Of a DNA stretch of 6,186 nt, positions 1 to 3,264 are shown one piece after another; within the stretch, counting starts at the first letter, position 1, and every line of letters begins with the position of its first letter. Source of the stretch: Candidatus Zixiibacteriota bacterium. GTDB taxonomy: Bacteria > Zixibacteria > MSB-5A5 > GN15 > JAAZOE01. The position numbers and the translations under genes were made by a program. The DNA is taken from NCBI GenBank assembly GCA_030588275.1, contig JAUUYJ010000157.1, positions 1-6,186 of the forward strand, in the 5' to 3' direction. A model generated the notes under the pieces. That model did no database searches. It was not told the DNA's origin and worked only from the letters and a program-made list of their open reading frames with translations.

Positions 1-661
1 AATGACCGCTGTACTGACCAGCCTGATCTTCGGCAATAAGGAGGTATTGAAATGTCGCATTACAGTCGATCGCCTGATCCACGTAGGTTGAGTCGGTCAA
101 TCCACTATTTAATAACGAACCGGTCGGGTCATCTATTCGATAGAATGATCCACCGGCTGATGTCAGGCGACGATATAGATGGTAGGTATGGTTCGGTTGA
201 TACTGCCAGCTGAGAAAAACTTTTTGCGAATCGGCAACACAAACGGCGGTTATCCATTCCGGTGGGTCAGGATGGTTAGCCGTCTCAAGCATAATATTTT
301 CCTGCTGGAAAGAATTGTTCGGAATTAGCTTGGCAAGTATCTGAGTTTGCCCGTTGGTAGCATTTGTGAAATAATATCGATATGGCAGGTCATCCGATTC
401 CCCCAGAAAATTCTGGAAATCATCATACCAATTACCGCTATCATAACCAGCCCCGACCGATGATTCAATCCTGATCTCATCATCTGAATTATTTATAAAT
501 CCAAAAAAACTGACCTGACCGTTTGAGGGAAAGGATAGATCGCTATTGACCACCTGCCCAAAGATGGAACCTTGCGCCTGAACTGTCCCAGCCAGGCAGA
601 TACTCCCGCAGATGAGGGCAAATAAAAACAGCTGTAATTGGTTCTGTTTGACAAACTGCAT
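1..661 (-). CDS. Secreted protein with fibronectin-III-like module, partial (C-terminus beyond window edge)
   Basis: The frame is open from an ATG at 661-659 down to base 1, giving 220 residues without a stop, so the gene continues off the left edge. Residues 1-30 form a Sec signal peptide: a short start containing Lys5, a hydrophobic core around LFLFALICG, and a likely cleavage after VQA-Q. Residues about 32-128 form a compact domain beginning GSIFGQVVNSDL, with a run reading AGYDSGNWYDDFQNFL. I associate this domain with secreted proteins of uncultured FCB-type bacteria, but I cannot name it. From about 131 (PDPPEWI, then FLSWQY and YHLYRR) the sequence looks like a fibronectin type III fold: a Trp in strand B, a Tyr-rich strand C and a later FQYLLIAED strand. 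The start is chosen because it gives the signal peptide. There is no clear Shine-Dalgarno, and a strong hairpin sits 11 nt upstream. It is probably extracellular or surface-attached; function unknown. It is divergent from the DUF134 operon. Confidence 0.85.
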   Translation of the reverse strand, partial: MQFVKQNQLQLFLFALICGSICLAGTVQAQGSIFGQVVNSDLSFPSNGQVSFFGFINNSDDEIRIESSVGAGYDSGNWYDDFQNFLGESDDLPYRYYFTNATNGQTQILAKLIPNNSFQQENIMLETANHPDPPEWITAVCVADSQKVFLSWQYQPNHTYHLYRRLTSAGGSFYRIDDPTGSLLNSGLTDSTYVDQAIDCNATFQYLLIAEDQAGQYSGH

Positions 662-672
662 AATAGGTGTAT

Positions 673-686
673 CGGCCAAAAGGCCG
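673..686 (-). promoter_or_regulatory. Leader hairpin immediately upstream of the minus-strand secreted gene
   Basis: CGGCC-AAAA-GGCCG is a perfect 5-bp GC-rich stem with a 4-nt loop. It lies 11 nt upstream of the ATG at 661, inside the predicted 5' untranslated region. It covers the zone where a Shine-Dalgarno would normally lie, and none is visible. It could modulate translation initiation. There is no T-run after it on the minus strand, so it is not a conventional terminator. Confidence 0.45.
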
Positions 687-707
687 GGTCGGTTAAGGGA
701 CGGTTAA
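686..707. repeat. Tandem 11-bp direct repeat in the minus-strand gene's leader
   Basis: GGGTCGGTTAA (686-696) is followed directly by GGGACGGTTAA (697-707), with one mismatch. The 11-bp period is about one helical turn, so a protein bound to each would lie on the same DNA face. It lies between the predicted minus-strand start site (about 724) and the ATG at 661, so it could be a downstream operator. It could equally be a local slippage duplication. Confidence 0.5.
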
Positions 708-730
708 AAGAACTGCCTTGTTGACAATTC

Positions 731-759
731 AATATAATCGTCCAGGTCTTTCTTTCCAA
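731..759 (-). promoter_or_regulatory. Sigma-70-like promoter for the minus-strand secreted gene
   Basis: Read on the minus strand there is TTGGAA (plus 754-759), a 17-bp spacer, then TATATT (plus 731-736). These match the sigma-70 consensus at 4/6 and 5/6. Transcription would start near 724 and give a leader of about 63 nt that carries the tandem repeat and the hairpin. An inverted repeat, CGGAAATTCCG (762-772), lies just upstream of the -35. Confidence 0.5.
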
Positions 760-761
760 GT

Positions 762-772
762 CGGAAATTCCG
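762..772. promoter_or_regulatory. Inverted repeat next to the minus-strand -35, possible operator
   Basis: CGGAA-A-TTCCG is a perfect 5+1+5 inverted repeat. It starts 3 bp upstream of the predicted -35 box of the minus-strand promoter, where many activators bind. It is short, so it could have arisen by chance; the position is what makes it notable. Confidence 0.3.
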
Positions 773-783
773 TGAAAGGGGTT

Positions 784-808
784 ATGCTCTGATGAGAAGC
801 ATTTTTTT
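784..808 (+). terminator. Terminator-like stem followed by seven Ts
   Basis: ATGCT (784-788) pairs with AGCAT (798-802), and inside it CT (789-790) pairs with AG (795-796), leaving A797 bulged and a GATG loop. The second arm runs directly into seven Ts (802-808). The shape is that of a weak intrinsic terminator on the plus strand. No plus-strand gene precedes it in the window, so it would end either a short transcript from within the divergent region or antisense readthrough. Confidence 0.35.
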
Positions 809-854
809 CAGAAATGATTAGTTCGGGACTTCTAAAAGAAATAAAATTATTCGC

Positions 855-883
855 TTGATTAGCGGGAAAATTTTACCGATATT
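855..883 (+). promoter_or_regulatory. Candidate promoter of the DUF134-NifX operon
   Basis: TTGATT (855-860), a 17-bp spacer and GATATT (878-883) each match the sigma-70 consensus at 4/6. A start near 890 would fall at the left edge of the palindrome at 890-901. Neighbouring AT-rich hexamers (TATTAA at 880-885) are alternative -10 boxes, so the exact register is uncertain. Confidence 0.35.
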
Positions 884-889
884 AATTAT

Positions 890-901
890 GTGCATATGCA
901 C
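890..901. promoter_or_regulatory. 12-bp perfect palindrome, candidate operator of the DUF134 operon
   Basis: GTGCATATGCAC is a perfect 12-bp palindrome. It lies between the candidate promoter and the Shine-Dalgarno of the first operon gene, about at the predicted transcription start. A dimeric helix-turn-helix protein bound here would block initiation. The first gene of the operon encodes an HTH protein, so autoregulation is a natural inference, but no binding site is known to me for this family. Confidence 0.45.
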
Positions 902-906
902 TATAC

Positions 907-914
907 GGAAAGGA
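907..914 (+). promoter_or_regulatory. Ribosome binding site that fixes a TTG start
   Basis: GGAAAGGA ends 7 nt before TTG at 922-924. The next in-frame ATG is 25 codons in and would remove the conserved MPRP N-terminus, so the TTG is the preferred start. Confidence 0.7.
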
Positions 915-921
915 TGTTGAT

Positions 922-1215
922 TTGCCTCGACCAGAGAAGAAGCGATTTTGCCGGCCGTACCATGCCGACCGAGTTTACAAACCGCGGGGAATTCCGATGA
1001 AGCAAATTTCAACCGTTGAAATCAGGCTGGATCAGTTTGAGGCGATGCGTTTGTGCGATATCGACGGACACGATCAAGCAACGGCGGGTGAAAAGATGCA
1101 GATTTCCAGAGGCACGGTTCAGCGCCTGCTTTATCGGGGGCGAAAACAACTCCTTGAAGCGATCTTGAATAATTCGGCAATAATAATAAACCTAATGAAA
1201 AGCGAGGATAAATAA
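922..1215 (+). CDS. DUF134 (UPF0251) family helix-turn-helix protein
   Basis: This 97-residue protein begins MPRPEKKRFC, followed by a KPRGIP stretch. This is the N-terminal signature of the DUF134/UPF0251 family. Residues about 34-85 (IRLDQFEAMRLCDIDG, then the ISRGTVQRLL recognition-helix region and RGRKQLLEA) form a sigma-70-region-4-like helix-turn-helix, so it should bind DNA. Family members commonly sit beside NifX/NifB-domain proteins, as here: the stop codon at 1213-1215 directly abuts the next ATG. It starts at TTG, set by the GGAAAGGA site and the MPRP motif. Length is at the short end for the family; the cysteine-rich C-terminal extension of longer members is missing. A role as regulator of its own operon is inferred from the HTH and the palindrome at 890-901. 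Confidence 0.88.
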   Translation: MPRPEKKRFCRPYHADRVYKPRGIPMKQISTVEIRLDQFEAMRLCDIDGHDQATAGEKMQISRGTVQRLLYRGRKQLLEAILNNSAIIINLMKSEDK

Positions 1216-1620
1216 ATGAGAGTTTGTGTACCCACCAAAAATGATGCCGGGATGGATGCGTTCATTCATGAGCATTTTGGGTCGGCGCCCTTTTTTACAC
1301 TGATCGATACCGATACCGAGGAGGTCAAGGTAATTGGCAATAGCAATTCCCATCACAGCCATGGCACTTGCCACCCGATGAGCCAGCTATCAAAATTCAA
1401 AATCGATGCCGTCGTTTGTCGAGGTATGGGGCGTCGAGCGGTCGATAGGCTCAACGCCGATGGTGTCAAGACTCTGATCTCAGACGCCACAAACGTTCGG
1501 GGCGCCGTTGGCCAGATAGCAGACGGAGTGGCCGAGGAGATTAACCCGTCCAAGGCGTGTCACGGACATGGGCATGGAGAGCATTCGGAAAATTCTGGCG
1601 GAGGTTGTGATCATGGCTAA
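1216..1620 (+). CDS. NifX/NifB-domain (dinitrogenase iron-molybdenum cofactor biosynthesis family) protein with His/Cys-rich tail
   Basis: The 134-residue protein matches the small NifX/NafY/NifB-C-terminal fold (PF02579 type). It opens MRVCVPTKND, then has the HFGSAPFF motif (20-27), the central HHSHGTCHP stretch (46-54), and the AVVCRGMGRRAVDRLNADG core (65-83). Proteins of this fold bind or carry Fe-S or FeMo-type clusters; stand-alone versions occur widely in organisms without nitrogenase. Cys4, 52, 68, 115 and 131, and His46, 47, 49, 53, 116, 118, 120, 123 and 133, give a striking set of possible metal ligands. The tail after 114 (ACHGHGHGEH, then CDHG) looks like a metal-binding extension. 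A GAGG at 1204-1207, 8 nt before the ATG, lies inside the upstream gene, which implies translational coupling with the DUF134 gene. No nif genes are in the window, so a nitrogenase role is not supported. Confidence 0.88.
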   Translation: MRVCVPTKNDAGMDAFIHEHFGSAPFFTLIDTDTEEVKVIGNSNSHHSHGTCHPMSQLSKFKIDAVVCRGMGRRAVDRLNADGVKTLISDATNVRGAVGQIADGVAEEINPSKACHGHGHGEHSENSGGGCDHG

Positions 1621-1639
1621 GCAGAGACAGAATAATTAG
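1613..1639 (+). pseudogene. Eight-codon ORF overlapping the NifX stop, possible stump of a third operon gene
   Basis: ATG at 1613 overlaps the end of the NifX-domain gene and is preceded by GGAGG (1600-1604) at an 8-nt spacing. It reads MAKQRQNN and stops at TAG 1637-1639. The arrangement is that of a coupled downstream gene, but only eight codons remain. The same codons recur in the second repeat copy at 2882 as MARQRPNN. It may be a remnant of a deleted gene, or chance, since the GGAGG also encodes the glycine run of the NifX tail. Confidence 0.25.
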
Positions 1640-1670
1640 ATATCACGGAGAGTATTGGTACTGTACAGAT

Positions 1671-1725
1671 ATATTATATATTATTAAACGAACCGGTTGA
1701 CACCCTCGTCCCTGTGGTGTATATT
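1671..1725 (+). promoter_or_regulatory. Near-consensus sigma-70 promoter with AT-rich upstream tract, lipoprotein gene
   Basis: TTGACA (1697-1702, 6/6), a 17-bp spacer and TATATT (1720-1725, 5/6) make a strong promoter with a start near 1732. An AT-only stretch at about 1671-1688 lies where an UP element would contact RNA polymerase. In the downstream repeat copy the same positions read GTGATA and TCAGCG, so this promoter is not preserved there. Confidence 0.75.
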
Positions 1726-1759
1726 GTTATTGCAAGAACTGCAACCGAGGGAAATCAAC

Positions 1760-2830
1760 ATGAGAAAACTACTTATCGCAATTGCTGTGGCAGGGCTGGT
1801 TGGCTTATGTCTGTGGATGGTTATGGCCGGGTGTGGCAAAAAACCGACCGAACCGACTGAGCCGAAGGAGTACAGAGCCTATTTTATCGACGAAACTTCG
1901 CACAACCAGTATTATTATTACAGTACTGCCACCGGTTTGGTCGATTCGTTCTATTTGCCTTATAATTCCTATGAGACCGGGATTGCCATCTCGCCTGATG
2001 GTAAGACAATGTACCTAAATCCCGACGGCTCTATCGTGGAAGTATCTCTTGACTCCCATAAGGTGATCGCCGAACATCCGGTTAGTTTTAGTCACGTCCC
2101 CAGTCTCGATTGGAAAGTGATGGAGATGTCGCCAGATGGACAGTACCTGGCCATTCTTACCAACAAGCTCATTCTGCTCAATCTGTCAGATTATTCTATC
2201 TTTTACGAGGAGACAAAGAGGTGCAAGCGGGGCAGATTCTCGACAGAAGGAAGCCTGTTTACCTGCATTATAAAGGAGGGGGACGATACAGTCGACGTTT
2301 TGGTTGTGGATATGATAGATGGGTCTGCGGAGATAATACGGGATTTTGATAACGGTTCTCCATTTGATGCTATTTATTGTGAGTCAAGAGAGATGTGGTT
2401 TCTGTATTATTCATTGGGCAACAGCATGTATGGCTTTCAGGCAATTGACGAAAAGACCGATTCGGTAGTTTACAGTATCGCTTTTTGCCCCGGCAGTGGG
2501 GATATGGAGATTACCCCCGATAATAATTACGTCTTCTTCTCACAGCCGGGGGGATGGCAATTTGGCTGTCCACCTCCACAATATTTTAATGTCTATGACA
2601 TATCGGAAAATCAACTTGAGCAGATAAAGTTCAAGATAGATACAGTAAATACATTATATCGGAATACCAACGAAATAGTCATAACCCCGGATGGGCGACA
2701 TTTGATTGGGACTTCTTTATTCCTTGGGCAAGTAATGGATTATGATATTCAAAGTGGCCAATTTCTTCATCGGTTTGAATTTGACCGAGGGAGTAATATT
2801 AGAACATTAAGCATTCAGAAAAATCCATAA
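1760..2830 (+). CDS. Beta-propeller lipoprotein (WD40/YVTN-like repeats)
   Basis: The 356-residue protein begins with an SPII signal peptide: Arg2-Lys3, a hydrophobic core to about 22, and a lipobox MAGC with the acylated Cys at 25. Gly26 gives no inner-membrane retention signal, so outer-membrane anchoring is likely. A short linker (KKPTEPTEPKE) leads to the body. The body carries repeated propeller-blade signatures: ISPDGKTMYL (77-86), MSPDGQYLAI (123-132), ITPDNNYVFF (251-260) and ITPDGRHLIG (308-317), each followed by a strand such as VEVSL, LILLNLSD, FNVYDIS or VMDYDI. This resembles YncE/YVTN-type seven-bladed propellers, probably a binding or scaffold protein; the ligand is unknown. 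The start at 1760 is fixed by GAGGG (1747-1751), 8 nt upstream, and by the signal peptide. The frame also opens at TTG 1697, but that TTG is the -35 box of the promoter. Only its first ~37 codons survive in the decayed copy downstream. Confidence 0.85.
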   Translation: MRKLLIAIAVAGLVGLCLWMVMAGCGKKPTEPTEPKEYRAYFIDETSHNQYYYYSTATGLVDSFYLPYNSYETGIAISPDGKTMYLNPDGSIVEVSLDSHKVIAEHPVSFSHVPSLDWKVMEMSPDGQYLAILTNKLILLNLSDYSIFYEETKRCKRGRFSTEGSLFTCIIKEGDDTVDVLVVDMIDGSAEIIRDFDNGSPFDAIYCESREMWFLYYSLGNSMYGFQAIDEKTDSVVYSIAFCPGSGDMEITPDNNYVFFSQPGGWQFGCPPPQYFNVYDISENQLEQIKFKIDTVNTLYRNTNEIVITPDGRHLIGTSLFLGQVMDYDIQSGQFLHRFEFDRGSNIRTLSIQKNP

Positions 2831-2848
2831 ACAATTATGGGGGATACT

Positions 2849-2908
2849 ATGCGGTATGCTATTCTGTTATCGTTTGTGCTAATGGCCCGGCAGAGACCAA
2901 ATAATTAG
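2849..2908 (+). pseudogene. Nineteen-codon ORF with signal-peptide-like start, spanning the repeat junction
   Basis: ATG at 2849 follows a G-rich stretch (GGGGGA, 2839-2844) and reads MRYAILLSFVLMARQRPNN before TAG at 2906-2908. The first eleven residues look like the opening of an exported protein. From the internal Met (2882) on it is the repeated MA(K/R)QR segment. It may be the stump of a secretory gene interrupted by the duplication junction, or a chance small ORF. Confidence 0.25.
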
Positions 2909-2974
2909 ACGTCACGGAGGGCATTGGTACTGTATAGATATATCATATTTTATTAAACAAGGCGTGTGATATCA

Positions 2975-3003
2975 TCGTCATAATTGTGTCAGCGGTGTAT
3001 AAA
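2975..3003 (+). promoter_or_regulatory. Possible shifted promoter in the second repeat copy
   Basis: TCGTCA (2975-2980, 4/6), a 17-bp spacer and TATAAA (2998-3003, 5/6) form a plausible promoter 9 bp right of the position homologous to the lipoprotein promoter, which is itself destroyed here. If active it would transcribe the pseudogene scar and then the dockerin gene, with a leader of about 255 nt. No better promoter was found between here and 3265. Confidence 0.3.
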
Positions 3004-3028
3004 GATATCGCAACCGAGGGAAATTGAC

Positions 3029-3154
3029 ACGAGAAAACTAAATGTCGCGAAGATTGTGGCGGTCAGGGACCGTTTAACCATACGTGGCGATTCTAATAGG
3101 ATGAAGTAAAATCCGACCGAATCGAATGGACTGATAGAACCAAAGGAAACATAG
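3029..3154 (+). pseudogene. Remnant of a duplicated lipoprotein 5' end
   Basis: In the phase of the intact lipoprotein the stretch reads TRKLNVAKIVAV where the parent has MRKLLIAIAVAG, and resumes with PTESNGLIEPKE where the parent linker has PTEPTEPKE. The start codon is ACG, the position of the lipobox Cys25 is Met, charged residues break the hydrophobic core, and stops occur at 3107-3109 and 3152-3154. The Shine-Dalgarno (GAGGG at 3016-3020) is intact. The rest of the propeller is absent. It cannot encode a lipoprotein; it is a dead gene start left by the duplication. Confidence 0.75.
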
Positions 3155-3264
3155 TGGAAGTTGTTAGCGTTTTGTTCACACGCCGGGTTAAACCTGTCGC
3201 GTGACTCCGGAAAAGGATTGTTCCGGGATATTCGCTTCTCACATTTTTGGTTTAGGAGGTTGTC
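3155..3264. other. Rest of the 434-bp non-coding gap before the dockerin gene
   Basis: Positions 2831-3264 contain no intact gene on either strand. The left part is the repeat copy and its pseudogene; this right part shows no similarity to the lipoprotein gene by eye. It holds an inverted repeat, CCGGAA (3207-3212) with TTCCGG (3221-3226) around an 8-nt loop. It also holds the AGGAGG (3254-3259) that serves the dockerin gene. The inverted repeat has no T-run and sits 27 nt before the Shine-Dalgarno. Confidence 0.5.
3207..3226 (+). promoter_or_regulatory. Hairpin in the dockerin gene leader
   Basis: CCGGAA pairs perfectly with TTCCGG across an 8-nt loop, and a U-G pair can extend it. It lies in the likely 5' leader of the dockerin gene. 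It could affect mRNA stability or bind a protein; there is no T-run, so it is not a terminator. Confidence 0.3.

Larger units (their letters stand above)
1592..1870. repeat. First copy of the ~1.27-kb duplicated segment (NifX end, leader, lipoprotein 5' end)
   Basis: This stretch recurs 1269 bp downstream, gap-free from 1613 to about 1856. The block 1613-1689 matches 2882-2958 at 65 of 77 bases. The promoter spacer region 1690-1740 is much weaker (23 of 51 by hand). The Shine-Dalgarno region 1741-1770 matches at 27 of 30, including a 15-base identity (GCAACCGAGGGAAAT). Weak similarity reaches left to about 1592 (ATTCTG shared). The right end is at the Pro-Thr-Glu linker codons of the lipoprotein. 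The offset, 1269, is a multiple of three, so coding phase is kept. Confidence 0.85.
2861..3154. repeat. Second, decayed copy of the duplicated segment
   Basis: It corresponds to 1592-1870 at a constant offset of 1269 bp. The best-conserved parts are 2882-2958 (65/77, nine of twelve differences being transitions) and 3010-3039 (27/30). After 3125 it carries nine extra bases within the Pro-Thr-Glu linker, then ends near 3151. The copy starts about 30 bp after the lipoprotein stop, where a tandem 1269-bp unit would be expected to begin again. Confidence 0.85.

Noticed and set aside
721..738. TTGACA followed by TATAAT on the plus strand
   Set aside because: The two boxes are only 6 bp apart, so they cannot form one promoter.
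493..759. 88-codon open frame on the minus strand
   Set aside because: It overlaps the start of the secreted gene in another frame, has no domain or signal, and crosses the predicted promoter; the 1-661 frame has the signal peptide.
818..1012. 64-codon minus-strand frame across the operon promoter
   Set aside because: It lies antisense to the DUF134 gene start and its control region, with no Shine-Dalgarno or family resemblance.
1216..1620. Naming the NifX-domain gene nifX or nifB
   Set aside because: The domain is widespread outside nitrogen fixation and no nif gene is nearby, so a nif symbol would mislead.
1661..1668. CTGTACAG 8-bp palindrome upstream of the lipoprotein promoter
   Set aside because: Short, and not preserved in the second copy (CTGTATAG) although the flanks are; no support for an operator.
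2110..2349. 79-codon plus-strand frame inside the lipoprotein gene
   Set aside because: Out-of-frame shadow of the propeller coding sequence; no Shine-Dalgarno.
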